Shown one piece after another: positions 23,655 to 35,448 of a DNA stretch of 64,000 nt. The notes under the pieces are model-generated. The model did not search any database. It was not told where the DNA came from and worked only from the letters and a program-made list of their open reading frames with translations. The stretch lies in NCBI GenBank assembly GCA_964017045.1, contig OZ024811.1, positions 13,235,818 through 13,299,817 of the forward strand. Reading direction: 5' to 3'. A program made the position numbers and the translations under genes. Position 1 is the first letter of the stretch. Each line of letters starts with the position of its first letter. Origin of the DNA: Omphiscola glabra. Its lineage: Eukaryota > Mollusca > Gastropoda > Lymnaeidae.

Positions 23655-23818
23655 GTGAGTGGGGGGGAGGGCAATTCAGCGTATTGTAGATTTCTTTTAC
23701 GTGGAGTTGGGGGGGGGGGGGGGCAATTCAGCGTAATGTAGATTTCATTTACGTGGAGTGGGGGGGGGGGGCAATTCAGCGTAATGTAGATTTCATTTAC
23801 GTGGAGTTGGGGGGGGGG
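23655..23818. repeat. 48-52-bp tandem repeat, three copies, with G runs
   Basis: 'gcaattcagcgtaatgtaga' starts at 23671, 23723 and 23771. Each is followed by 'acgtggagt' and a run of 8-15 G. Length differences between copies lie in the G runs. Confidence 0.9.
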
Positions 23819-24057
23819 ATAATCCAAGTTGTGTGTAGTGTCATTTTGGGTGGGGTGTAAGGACTGCCTATGATTATAGACACCTGTTGCATCGTAGCTG
23901 CAAAGACAGTTAAGGATTTCTGCAGATTTAAATGACTGCAGCAGGACGTTGGAGTTTAGTGTAAGAACAATCTATCTACACATGATTACTGGTAATGGAG
24001 TTATATTTTTTGTTGTTGATTTTTTCATATTTTTATAAAAAAATATTTTTAAATGTG

Positions 24058-24095
24058 TATTATTACCAAGAGAGAGAGACGCAGTGGTATTATTA

Positions 24096-24136
<41 letters not shown>

Positions 24137-24137
24137 G
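24058..24137. repeat. (GA)n microsatellite with a short duplication
   Basis: 'tattattaccaagagagaga' and 'gacgca' occur twice; the second copy has an expanded (AG)n of about 18 dinucleotides. Confidence 0.9.
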
Positions 24138-25759
24138 CATTCTGAATAGAGATTATAAGGAGACCGATTACAATTAAAGACGAATAAAAGATCATTGTGC
24201 GTCTATTAAATCGAATGTAACTTTGTCTAACGATAATTTATTAATTCGAGCTTTTCAACAAATTTACATCCGATTGGCACCTTCTGTGAATACGCCATTG
24301 TAAATGCATTACCCATAGTTAAATTGAAATTTTGTTTTTAAAATTTAAATTAAAAAAATCTTAACTCCAGAGGCGGAGTTCTGAAATAAAATCAAACAGG
24401 GAATCGAGGAAAAAATTATATCGATTAACATTTCACCCCATCACCACACCATCAGTCATAGTTTATTTAAAACTCCCTCACTATAATCTCCTCTAATTTA
24501 GCCCCCCCCCCCACACGACCCCAAACCCCCCCCTCCCGCCAACCCCGAGCAATGCGTTCATATTCCTTGGATAAGGCTGTAACGCTGCTACCACAATTAG
24601 TCCGGATAAACCGTAATCCGGGCAGAACACTGGCATCCCCCCCTCCCGCGTTTGTTCTCTGATGATCTGTGCTAAAAGTCACCGCTTTACTTCTTTACTT
24701 TTCATTTCAAAGCAATTTCCCTTTCTGGTAATTTTCTCCCGCAAGACTTACCGAGAGACACCCTCACGGAGCTCAAGCGACCCATCTCCAGGTCGTCAGG
24801 CGTAGCTCGGCTGTCACGCTTTCGTCCTCGGGGGTCGCATCGATCCTCGCCGAGTTAAATCCGTGTTTAAATGTAAGTGGAATTCGTCTTGTTTTGTTTT
24901 GTTTTTTGTGGTCTTCATGGGCGTTGTTTCTTTTTGATATGAACTCCGACGTTTAAACAAGGTATTGGGGAAATGAGGACTGCTTCGATAGGTGGGTGGG
25001 GTATTGGGGGGGGGGGGGGGTGACCTACTTTTAAACAATGCAATTCTTTACTTCTCATGTATTCACACACAAAAAAAAGATGTTTTTGTTTAAACAAAAG
25101 TTGGCCTTTTCTTAGTTTCCCTGTCTTAGAGAACGAGCCTGGTGACTGATGACTGGTGACTGATGACGGTAAATTAAGTCACGTTTATCTATAGCCGATT
25201 TTTTTTTTTTTTTTAATAGCGTCGCAATGTAATAATGGGAGAAGTAGTGGTAAATGGCCGGCGGTAGTTTGAAGTGTATGCGACACACAATGGTAGCTAC
25301 TGTCATGTGTGATGGTTGGGGGGGATGGGGGTGTGGTGGTTTGTCATATTATACCTGCAGAAGCAGAGCAGTGTTGCCTAGTAAATGTGATCCATCTGTA
25401 CGTGTTGAAGTATATAGATGTTGCCATAATGTGTTATCTTTGGTTCAGCGCCTGCACTGGTGGGGTTTGGTGTGGGGTTTCGTGTGGGGGAGGTGTAGGG
25501 CTTAGGATGGCGGTGGGGTCCGAATTCCCCTGGTAGATACTTAAAATTCGCTCCCATAGCTTTTATTTATTTATGGGGTTTTTTTTGTGCTCCATTTCTG
25601 TATGACATGCATGACATGGATTTGATTTATTTCTACACACTGCACTGAAGTTCGATTTTAAATTGCGTATATTAAAATATTAAATATGCCAACTTCGAGT
25701 TGTTAAAAAATAATCCCGGACAAAACAATTTAAATAAATATGAAGTAGCAGATCGTATT
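24138..25759. other. Unannotated non-coding sequence
   Basis: C-rich tracts at about 24502-24535, a G run near 25007-25020 and a T run near 25200-25214. Tiny repeats of 'gtgactgatgac' lie near 25142-25170. Open frames at 25254-25536 lie in G-rich sequence and show no domain. Confidence 0.45.
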
Positions 25760-26055
25760 AGTAAGATCTTCTTTAGACTAAGTGTAGTAGGACTGTCATG
25801 AGACTTTGAGATGATATCATCAATAAGATCTTCTTTAGACTAACTGTAGTAGGACTGTGATGAGACTTTGAGATGATCTCTTCTTTAGAATAGCTGTAGC
25901 AGGACTGTCATAAGTCTTTGAACTGAACTCATCAATAAGATCTTCTTTAGAATAGCTGTAGCAGGACTGTCATGAGACTTTGAGTTGATCTCATCAATAA
26001 GATCTTCTTTAGATTAACTGTGATAGGACTGAGATGAGACTTTGGGATGAGCCAA
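25760..26055. repeat. Minisatellite, about 62-bp unit, five copies
   Basis: 'agatcttctttaga' starts near 25764, 25826, 25874, 25938 and 26000. The rest of each unit reads 'ctgtagtaggactgtcatga' and 'gactttgagatgatctcatc'. One copy has lost about 14 bp. Confidence 0.9.
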
Positions 26056-26954
26056 GGACATCAGTGGTGTTAACTGATTGCCCCTTTAAAGCGTTGCAGC
26101 TTTAAAAAAAATCACGTTCAAGATAAAGAAACACAAGACTCGTGATGGTTCTCAAACTTGCGTTACCAACAGAACCACTCATAAGGCCACTGGAGTATGA
26201 CCAGCTATATAGGACGTCACGCCTCCTTGACGTCATCCCACAACTCCATGTTACTGTTACTTCCACGCATTCACAGACACATGGTTTGATGTGATGTTGA
26301 TCTCTGGCGCGGCCCCTTAGCCCCGCGATGAGCCGCAATTTATGTCCTGGTCTCGTGTGTCTATGGCAGTGACGATCCCTTTGAGCCCACGTAAACAATG
26401 AAACGCTTACAGTATCAACAATCGGTATTAAGAAAAAAAAAAGGGAGGGGGGCTTTGGTGCGGGCGAGAGGACTTTGGTGGTGGAGAGTGAGATAGAAGC
26501 GCTTTGGTCGAGGGCTTTGGTGTGGGTAGGGGGGTGAAAGGTTGCTATTTATAAACGCATTGAATTAAAATGGAGCTTTTTTAACCGGAGGCTTTAATTT
26601 GGTCGTAATCAATTACCGAGACCAGTGGATCTGGCGATGCTTGATGGATCCCTTTATTCCCGGGAGGACGATTACCGAAATCGGATTAGAAACCGCGATC
26701 AAATTATTGCAATCTTTTTTTGCTTCGCTACATCGGATTTTGAAGTAAACACAAACTTAAGCTGCAACGCAATCAGTCGAATATCAGCTAAGCGGTTCTC
26801 AACTTCTCCAGCATGTCGTCTCTAGTTGGAATAAATGAAGAATTAATTGAACTGCTTTTTATTTTTTATTTCAGTCTTCGCCTGACTGAGATTTGATCTA
26901 TTAGGATTTGGTTTTTGAAGACCAAAACGTTTTTCTCAAACGCCGCAACAAATT
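26056..26954. other. Unannotated non-coding sequence
   Basis: A degenerate 'gctttggtg' repeat lies in G-rich DNA at about 26450-26530. A 98-codon minus frame at 26102-26398 and a 66-codon + frame at 26625-26825 are unrecognised. Confidence 0.45.
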
Positions 26955-27145
26955 ACATATATACATATATATACATACATATATACATACATACATATAT
27001 ACATATATGCCACCCTTCCGTCTTCGCGAGACGATGGAGTATGTACACTTCACCAAATGGCTCACTAGGCCGATCCTGGAATGATATATATAATAAATAA
27101 TCACATACATATAATATACGTGTCGATATATACATATATATTTAT
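26955..27145. repeat. (ACATATAT)n microsatellite with embedded short motif
   Basis: AC/AT-rich repeats at about 26956-27008 and 27104-27145 bracket a conserved block, 'cacccttccgtcttcgcga' then 'gacgatgg' (about 27010-27036). The core CGTCT-TCGCG-AGACG is self-complementary. A diverged copy adjoins the (AT)n at 22229. This could be a decayed small repeat that tends to carry a microsatellite. Confidence 0.55.
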
Positions 27146-27200
27146 AGTGGCGTAGGACCGGGGTGCGGAGGGGCTTCTCTCCCCTGGCGGCACTTTTTTG
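27146..27200. mobile_element. Possible single end of a GTGGCGTA-type hAT-like MITE
   Basis: 'tagtggcgtaggaccggggt' resembles the ends at 46856, 43702 and 4503. No second end or target duplication is evident. Confidence 0.3.
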
Positions 27201-27510
27201 TTTTTCTTTATATGTTAATTATTTCTTCTCCATCAATAAATTATTAAACCAGGTGCTTTCCAAATCGAACATATCACCAATCAAGTCAATGTTGTCACTA
27301 AGGGAGTTGATTGATGACTGATTTCTGCACAATAGAAATACTTTAGATGTCTTGTGATAGAATTGTAATTGTTGTATTTAGTGTAATTGTTGTGCTGCAA
27401 CCAGACAAGATAATCTTTTGTCTCTCGTAGACGGAAAGATGCCATACAATTATAAAATGTTGTCTTGGTTCAAATATGAATTTGTTTATGTGTTGTAAAT
27501 GAATGTGTAC

Positions 27511-27549
<39 letters not shown>

Positions 27550-28588
27550 ATTTGCATGTATGTCAATACGTGAAGCAACAAAGAATTTTATCTGAAAAGT
27601 AATTTAACATTTGGCAAGTTTCCCTTCAGCGGGGCACGCCCATGGTTGGGAACCCCCCATGGCATTTCAAAGGAAGTCAAGTTACTACACACCAGCGAAT
27701 CTCCCCCCCCCCCCATCTTTATTTGACCCTGGGGCCCAAAACCTGCAGTAGACAAACAGGCGAACACACCACGAAACAAACAAGACCGGCGAGGCTTGCA
27801 TGCTAGTGCATTATGTCAACAGTGGGGGGAGGTCCCGGAGTGCAGGCCCGCCACCCCACCTACTGGCAGTACGACCGTTACGATAAGATATTCCCAGGGC
27901 TAACGGGGTTAATGCGCCCCAAGAACCCCCCCCCCCCGAGAAACACCACTAGGCCGCCGTGACACGGGCGCACTGAATAAGATGGTATGCAGTGGCAAAG
28001 GTGCTCAAACTATACGTGTACATCCGGCCTGGCAGAGATCGCCAGTGGAGACAACACACACCTTCTTACAATAGCGCACACACGCAAACACACACAAACA
28101 CACAACCGCGCACACAAAAAAACACACACACATACATATACACACCGGTCAGCACAAAAGAAAATCACACTCCAGTTGTCATTTTTTCTTTCGGTGTTAC
28201 ATAAGGCTATGCTCGCCATTGACCTTTGATCAAATTGGATTTTTATAAATGTTTGAAAACTAGTAGCCGCAACAAAGACATACATCATACTGCTCTCGCA
28301 CCCCCCACACACTCGCATCTCTCTTTTTATCCATAACTTCCCCTCTTTCCTTCACTCACATAGCATCTCATTTCATCCCCCACACCCTATTTTATCCTTG
28401 CATATATCCCTTATATGAATGATTACCTAGTTTACACCCTCCACTAACTGCTAACTTAATTACTTGGTGAAATATCCTACATAAGTACAACATACACACA
28501 AGTCCTACCCACCATAATAGCCCCCGAAGCAGCTTTTAGCTACATCGCATATTGCATACAGTGGTACCATCAGCCCGGATCCCACGCT
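27201..28588. other. Unannotated sequence with simple repeats
   Basis: A run of about 33 A lies at 27516-27548. C runs occur near 27703-27713 and 27927-27937. A CA-rich stretch spans about 28072-28145, and a pyrimidine-rich part about 28315-28400. No supported gene. Confidence 0.5.
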
Positions 28589-28900
28589 AGCACACAACAG
28601 CTGCCAGCTATAGGACATTAAGTGCTACCCTTAGCACATCTTAACTATAGCACCCAACAGCAACAGCTCCCAGCTATAGGACATTAAGTAGATACCCTTA
28701 GCCTTAGCACATACTAACTGTATCACACAACAGCTCCCAGCTATGGGACATTAAGTGCTACCCTTAAAACATCCTAACTCTAGCATCCAACAGCTTCCAG
28801 TTGTAGGACATTAAGTGCTACCATTAGCGCATCTAAAAAAAAATATAGCACCCAACAGCTTCCAGCTACAAGACATTGTGATTGTGAGGGCTACCATGAG
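28589..28900. repeat. Minisatellite, about 60-67-bp unit, five copies
   Basis: 'aacagctcccagctatagga' and 'cattaagtgctacccttagc' recur. The 'ggacatt' anchors lie at 28613, 28679, 28746 and 28806 with a diverged fifth near 28870. Copies differ by small insertions. Confidence 0.88.
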
Positions 28901-29234
28901 CGTTGCCTTTCTATACAAGCAGCCAAACAGCCTCCGGCTATAGAGCGCCAGTTAGTCCGCGCTACACGGCAAGAGTACGTTAATCTGCAGCCTGCTATCA
29001 ACCCCGTGTGACCCAGTTGTTTGGGATTATACACATGCACGGAACATGCAGTCGTTGACACAACGTTGAATACGAACTGGCTCTCCACAGCTTGTGTGTG
29101 TACGGAGGAGGGGGGGAGGCGATGGGAGGAACTGGACACTGCAGTATGCGGTGGGGAGCTGGGGGATTGAAGTCTGTGAGTGAGCTGCGATTGGGGGGAC
29201 GAACCAAGCCTGTTAGAAGACGGGCCGGGGCACA
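28901..29234. other. Unannotated non-coding sequence
   Basis: Unique, with a G-rich part at about 29105-29175. Overlapping minus frames (28891-29207) show no domain. Confidence 0.45.
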
Positions 29235-29850
29235 GTGTGTCAGAGATACCAGCTTTATAGTCAGTGTGTCAGAGATACCAGCTTTATAGTCAGTGTGTCA
29301 GAGTAATCAGTTTTATAGTCAGTGTGTCAGAGATACCAGTTTTATAGTCAGTGTGTCAGAGATACCAGCTTTATAGTCAGTGTGTCAGAGTAATCAGTTT
29401 TATAGTCAGTGTGTCAGAGATACCAGTTTTATAGTCAGTGTGTCAGAGTAACCAGTTTTATAGTTAGTGTGTTAGAGATACCAGTTTTATAGTTAGTGTG
29501 TTAGAGATACCAGTTTTATAGTCAGTGTGTCAGAGGTTCCAGAAAGTCAGTGTGTCAGAGATACCAGTTTTATAGTCAGGTCAGTGTGTCAGAGATACCA
29601 GTTTTATAGTCAGTGTGTCAGAGGTTCCAGAAAGTCAGTGTGTCTGAGATACCAGTTTTATAGTCAGTGTGTCAGAGGTTCCAGAAAGTCAGTGTGCCAG
29701 AGATACTATTTTTATGGTCAGTGTTTCAGAGGTTCTAGTTTTATAGTCAGTGAGTCAGAGATACCAGTATGATAGTCATTGTGTCAAGGGTCCTCGTTTT
29801 TTAGTCAGTGTGCTAGGAGGGGTTTTTAGTTGTATAGTCAGTGTTGCGTA
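29235..29850. repeat. Minisatellite, 29-bp unit, about 21 copies
   Basis: The unit is 'cagtgtgtcagagataccag' followed by 'ttttatagt'. Subtypes include 'gagtaatcag' and a truncated 'gaggttccagaaagt' form. The truncated form alternates with the full one at about 29520-29700, a composite unit. Divergence rises toward the right edge. Confidence 0.95.
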
Positions 29851-30054
29851 GATAAACGAGAGAGAATTTCATGAGGTAAAATAGAATTAGCTTTAAAGGG
29901 AGGTCGCTAAAGAATATCTTCTACTTTGTATTTAAAAAGGCACCTCTTATTAATAAACTGTTGTGCGCCCAAAGAAAAAAAAATAAAAAAATTGAATTCA
30001 TTAACGTTGTATGGCACGCTTGTCAAAATTATGAGACAGTGGAGTTAAAAGGCC
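29851..30054. other. Short unannotated gap
   Basis: AT-rich sequence between two arrays. Nothing supported. Confidence 0.5.
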
Positions 30055-30478
30055 GGGGGGGGGGGGGGGGGGAGGGGAGGGGGGTGTTTGAAATATAGGT
30101 GTGGAGCCGGGGGATGGGGGTGTTTGAAATATAGGTGTGGAGCCGGGGTAGGGGGATGTTTGAAATATAGGTGTGGAGCCGGGGGAGGGGGATGTTTGAA
30201 ATATAGGTGTGAAGCCGGGGGAAGGGGGGTGTTTGAAATATAGGTGTGGAGCCGGGGGAGGGGGTGTTTGAAATATAGGTGTGGAGCCGGGGGAGGGGGG
30301 TGTTTGAAATATATGTGTGGAGCCGGGGGAGGGGGGTGTTTGAAATATAGGTGTGGAGCCTGGGGAGGGGGGTATGTTTGAAATATATGTGTGGAGCCGG
30401 GGGAGTTGGGTGTTTGAAAAATAGGCGTGGAGCCGGGGGAGGGGGGGTGTGTTTGAAATATAGGTGTAGAGTAGGAAT
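30055..30478. repeat. G-rich minisatellite, 36-bp unit, about 11 copies
   Basis: The unit 'tgtttgaaatataggtgtgg' plus 'agccgggggagggggg' has starts 36 bp apart (30085, 30121, 30157, 30193). It begins with a run of about 16 G. Every unit carries at least two G tracts, so adjacent units have G-quadruplex potential on the + strand. A long minus-strand frame over it is repeat-derived. Confidence 0.95.
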
Positions 30479-31587
30479 CATTTCATCAACCTCGAATGCT
30501 AAATGACCTTGACCGACTTCATTTCCAACTATTTTTTTTCTGTCTGGCAAAAAAACCCCAAACAAACATTGTTTAATGCCCTTGTGTTTGTTTATTTCAG
30601 TTTTAAATCGTGACGTCACATGCCGGCGTTGGAGTCGTCTTTATTTCCGAAACGAGACCGATCTGAATACGCCAATGCCCAATAAGTATATTTTTAACTC
30701 GATAAAACCATTTTCACGTTATTTTAAAAGTAGCAAGAACTTTGGTCTGCTTCGTGTCTCACCAATTTTTGGATCTATTATTTATTATTATTATTATAAT
30801 TTTCTTTTTTTTTTAAAAAGCTACTACAAGCGTTTCCATCTCTGATTGCCCCCCCCCCCCCCCCCCTCGCCACACGGCGAAGGTAACAATGGAGGGCTGT
30901 TCATGCCGTAAAGACCCGAGTCTGTGTGTGATTCTATTTAATAATGTCTAGTTATACAGTGTTCGGTGAGCAAGACAGGCTCCATAATATAACTGACACA
31001 ATTAAGGCTTAGGCGCAACGTAGGGCTTTTAAAAAAAAATAATTAATCTATTCAGTTTAGAGATTACTTTTATTCGCATTCAACTGACGGTATGGATTTT
31101 TATTTGAGTTTTCGAATGTTGAAATTGTTAGTTTTTTTTTGTTTGTTTATTGTTAGCTTGCATTTTTTGGTTGTTGATTTTTATTTGAATTTAACTTAAT
31201 TTATTAAATTTATTTATTTTTTAATTTTTTTTTTGTTTGTGTTAAATTGAGTTTGTTATAACTTTAATGTTTGAGCTTAGACTTTATTATTATTTATTTT
31301 TAAATTTTTTTGTTTACATTTGTATTTGGTTTATTGCAATTTTATGAATGAATTTTAATTTTGTGTTTGTTTGTTTAAATTAAATATGATCGTTGAATTT
31401 TGGGTGTTGAAATAGGATTTTACAATGATTACACGGTAAAATGTGTCGCCGTGTGATAAAAAGGTGTAAGCCCCATTGTAATTTTTATATATTTCTTTTT
31501 AATTTCAAAAACATTTTTTTTTTGTTAAATGAGCCGTGGCAGTTAATGTTACATTATTGCATTGCTTCAGGCTAATGGTTATTTTTT
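30479..31587. other. AT-rich unannotated sequence
   Basis: A C run lies near 30849-30865. 'attattattattat' near 30779 is a simple repeat. The rest is T-rich sequence with no supported gene. Confidence 0.5.
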
Positions 31588-31733
31588 TTTGATAGTTATA
31601 AAGTTCATTACTTTATAACGACATAGTGTTTTCGTGTATAAATTGTAAAATATATTTCATTTTGATAGTTATAAAGTTCATTTCTTTATACCGATATAGT
31701 GTTTTCGTGTATAAATTGTAAAATATATTTCAC
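31588..31733. repeat. Two-copy tandem duplication, 73-bp unit
   Basis: 'gatagttataaagttcatta' at 31591 and its copy at 31664. Both continue 'catagtgttttcgtgtataa' (second copy with 'ata' for 'aca') and 'aaatatatttca'. The duplication abuts the palindromic element that follows. Confidence 0.9.
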
Positions 31734-31740
31734 TGTTTTA

Positions 31741-32106
31741 TTGCTGTGTTTGTAAGATCAAATGAGGTGTCAAATGAAAGATAATCGAATGTACTATACG
31801 TTTTTAAACTTAATTTTTCATTTTAACTAAAATAAACTACTACAAATGACATCCGAATAGCATTAGTCAAAATTTACACGGACACGCAGTGCCCCCTTTC
31901 GGACCCGGGACACATTAAACTCAATGCTATTCGGATGTCATTTGTGGTAGTTTATTTTAGTTAAAATGAAGAATTAAGATTTCAAACGTATAGTACATTC
32001 AATTATCTTTCATTTGATACCTCATTTGGTCTTACAAACACAACAAAAATATTTTAAATCGCTTTTTAATCTCAACCTCTCAATTATGGTAGCCGTGTAC
32101 CAATAG
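31741..32106. mobile_element. Palindromic (fold-back) non-autonomous element, copy 1
   Basis: Left arm 31744-31866 and right arm 31923-32046 are inverted repeats. For example, 'catttgatacctcatttggt' on the right mirrors 'aaatgaggtgtcaaatg' on the left. A spacer of about 56 bp carries 'ggacacgcagtgccccct'. A non-palindromic tail ('caacctctcaattatggtag' to 'gtaccaatag') follows to about 32106. A second copy lies at 54618-54969. There is no coding capacity, and no target duplication is clear, so the superfamily is unassigned. Confidence 0.85.
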
Positions 32107-32294
32107 CCCCTTCGTTTAATATATATGTATTTATATAATTATAATTTTGTGTGATGCCAAATGTTGAATACATTTTTGTACAAGCGTAAAACGGACGGAT
32201 TTATAGAAAAATAACACGGATGTCGTGTACAAACTCTGTTATATGTTAAGAGGTCGTTCGGTGATGTGAGAAATGGCCCATGAAAACATAATTG

Positions 32295-32411
32295 ACATAA
32301 TGCCGCCCTACAACATAATGCCGCCATACAACATAATGCCACCATACAACATAACGCCAACCATACAATATAATGCCACAATACAACGTAATGAGTAATG
32401 CCATCGTACAA
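32295..32411. repeat. 20-bp tandem repeat, six copies
   Basis: The unit is 'acataatgccgccatacaac' with progressive changes to the right. Confidence 0.9.
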
Positions 32412-35102
32412 GATAGATTACCTAATTGCGTCTGGCTGGCTAGCCGCCTTGACCACGGAAATGTACAGAAATCCTTGACAGACAAATGACCTTGTTATAA
32501 GACTACGGCTCTATATCTCAGGTGCCTGCAGTAAGACAATCTGAAACAGAACAAAGATAACAAAAACATTGTATTTCAAATGCACAAATGACTTCTTCTA
32601 ATATTGATTAAATCACATTTCTAGTTGAGCAAACATGGCATTCACGACCCGGAATACCACAAACTATGTTTGCTAATCATTTTTTTCACACAAACTGCAA
32701 TTTACTGAAAGGCCATCAATAAGTTATATACACAAAAATGTTTTTATTGTCCTGGCCATCGCCCTCAACACTGTCCAAACTCGATTTTCCCTAATCAAAA
32801 TAAGTTGATGCAATATCTTAACTATTACTACTATTATATCATAGTTAATTATTATCATTAGTACAAATATCATATTATTATTAATAGTAAAATTATTATT
32901 ATTATTATTATATTAAACATTATTTTCTTCGAAATTGATAATTATTTTTTTTTGTTATTATTATTATTATGGTTATTATTGATGTGGTTATTGTTGTAAT
33001 TATAATTATTTCATATTTAATAATTGCTTTAACCACGGTATTAAATAATTAAGACGCAAAAACGCAAGAACACACACACACACGCACACGCACACACACA
33101 CACGCACACACACACGCACACACACACGCACAGACACACGCACACAGATACTTGCATCCCCCGAAAATTAAAAAAAATATAACATAAAATAAATATTACA
33201 TACCGCATATCATTTGCTTAAATACATTTTAACAAAACTTTTCACCTTTAAAAATTTTACTTTGAAATCATCAACAAAATTCATTATAAAAAAAAAAAAA
33301 AAACAAATTTCGTTTGTTTTCTCAAATTTCTCGTTGTTGTTTTTGGCTCTTTTTTTTAAATCTTCTGAACAGTTTGTTTTTTTCCCCGTTATATGTTTTT
33401 TTTTTTTTTTTTTTTTTGTTGTGTTTTTTTAGTAAAGCTAAAACCTAGTTCTATACTTTCTTCTCATCAAATCATTCATGAACATGGCAAAGTTGAAATG
33501 TCGAATAATTCATTCTTGAAACAATTTTAATTTTTAATAATTTCATATTTTAAAGTGTTTATCTATTGAACTTTTGACAGTAAACACTACACCCCCCCCC
33601 CCCCCACAGCCCCACCCAAAAAAGAAATAATTAAAAAGAAAATAAAAATTTAAAAAAAAACAAATGAAAACCGCGGAGAGACAGAAGAAGAAAACCGTAA
33701 ATCATTTCTACATAACATACTCTGTCAAACAACAAGGAAGATTTTTTGTTGTTCCCTTTCTTTTCTTTAATTAGATTCCACACCTGAAAGGTGGCGATTA
33801 TGTTCAGTTCTCCCAACAAGACGAGGTACAAAATGTCGCGAGCGTGTCACGTAACAAACACAGTGTCCGGCCAAACTGGACAGCTGCTACCAAGAGTTTG
33901 ATTTGTAATGTATTGTTTTGTTGTTGCTATTATAAATTTCAATTATCCTTGCACGACTGTATTAAGTTTAGAGTAGGTTCTAATGGTTGAGACATTCGCT
34001 TTAAAAATCCAACTGAACTGTTCTTATGTGTTTGATTGTGTTTTTTTTTTTTTTTTTTTTTTTTGGGGGGGAGAGGAAGAATGACGTCATTTAAGTACCA
34101 GTATATAGACCGAGAAGGTGTGTAATTCCAAAGTGCGTAATTATAAGTGCGTATTTCAGACTTCATTCAACATATAGACTACAGTAGAGCCATTCAGAAT
34201 TTATAAATAAAACATGTAATTAAAAAAAAATAATAAAATAAAATTGATATAGATCTACATTTCATTTAATATTTAATTAAGTGAAACTTTAAAAAAATTA
34301 ATTAATTGCAAATGTCAGACCTTTTTAGGATGCTTCTAATTTCGACTTCTCTCACATTTATCAGATCCACTTTCCGTTGCATGAAAACGACACTAACTAT
34401 TATTATTATCATTGGCCCCTTCGACATCATGCTAGTACTGCCTATCAACCCACCAGCCCCCCCCCCGGTCACTCTCCCTCTTAATATATCGGTGTGGCCT
34501 GCATGTCTGTAATAGATAGTCTGTACACGTTTAGAATGTCTGCATTGTATTCTGGTATCCATGGCATAAGCTTTCACGGTCTGTTTTTTGTGTGTGTTTT
34601 TTTTTTTTTTTACAGAAAAATTAGTAGCTACCAACTAAAATAAATGTATTTTTTTTGTGAATAAACTCAAATTAAAAGTTCTATATTTTGTTACACACAC
34701 GTAAATTCAAAGTGCTCTAAATTACATGGACACAAATGAATAAATGTCATTATTCATAAATTGTTTTAGCGATATAAATAATGTATTACTTCTCTTTAGA
34801 ATAGTTATTCTCGTTTTGCGTAAAGTTGAGGCCAATATAACTGTGCTATTCGGCACGGGTCTAATCGACAGGCTGAGACACACACGCCCCCCCCCCCCAT
34901 CTCTCTCACCCTCACCACTCCCCATTCTCTGAGAGACCCCGTGAATGTCCGAGAGCAGCGGTTCCCAGCACCAGGTGGTTCGCAATCCCTATTGTGAACT
35001 TGAGAAATGTGAGAGTTTTGCAATAGTGTTCATTATAACAAAATTAATAAACTCGTATATTCCTCAGTGACCGGGGCATGTTTCTTTGTTGTTGCTAAAA
35101 TG
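32412..35102. other. AT-rich unannotated sequence
   Basis: Holds ATT/TTA-rich stretches (about 32820-32990), a CA/CACG repeat (33066-33147), T runs (about 33399-33416, 34040-34064), a C run (about 33591-33605), and C-rich sequence near 34886. At 34956, 'cagcggttcccagcaccagg' looks like one end of a decayed hAT element, with no second end found. No gene is supported. Confidence 0.45.
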
Positions 35103-35203
35103 TGGCTACATTAACATTTACAGCTACAAAAAATCCATGGCTACATTACCAATGACCGCTACATAGAAGTCGTGGCTACATTACCATTTACAGCTACATA
35201 AAA
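35103..35203. repeat. 35-bp tandem repeat, three copies
   Basis: 'ggctacattaccatttacag' with starts at 35104, 35139 and 35174. The middle copy is the most diverged. Confidence 0.88.
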
Positions 35204-35330
35204 TTTTGTTTTTTTCGATAAAATTTAATTTAACTATTTTTTTTTTCCATCTGAATAAATTATACATAATAATATACAATTTAATTTTAATATAAAATTT
35301 ATTTTTATTATTTTTCTTTTTAAATTTTAA

Positions 35331-35448
35331 CACTCCTTCAACTTATAAACACCCCTTCAACTTATCAACACCCCTTCATCTTATCAAAACAATTCAACTT
35401 ATCAACACCCCTTCAACTTATCGAAATCCCTTCAACTTATCAAAACCA
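35331..35448. repeat. 18-bp tandem repeat, seven copies
   Basis: The unit is close to 'caccccttcaacttatca'. Confidence 0.92.

Noticed and set aside
26790..26822. Fifth SPIN-like fragment ('cggttctcaacttctcc')
   Set aside because: Only about 30 bp resemble the SPIN head and there is no second end; chance or a tiny relic cannot be told apart.
34956..35000. Full hAT-like element starting 'cagcggttcccagcacc'
   Set aside because: Only one terminus is recognisable; no partner end or duplication was found, so it is mentioned only within the surrounding stretch.
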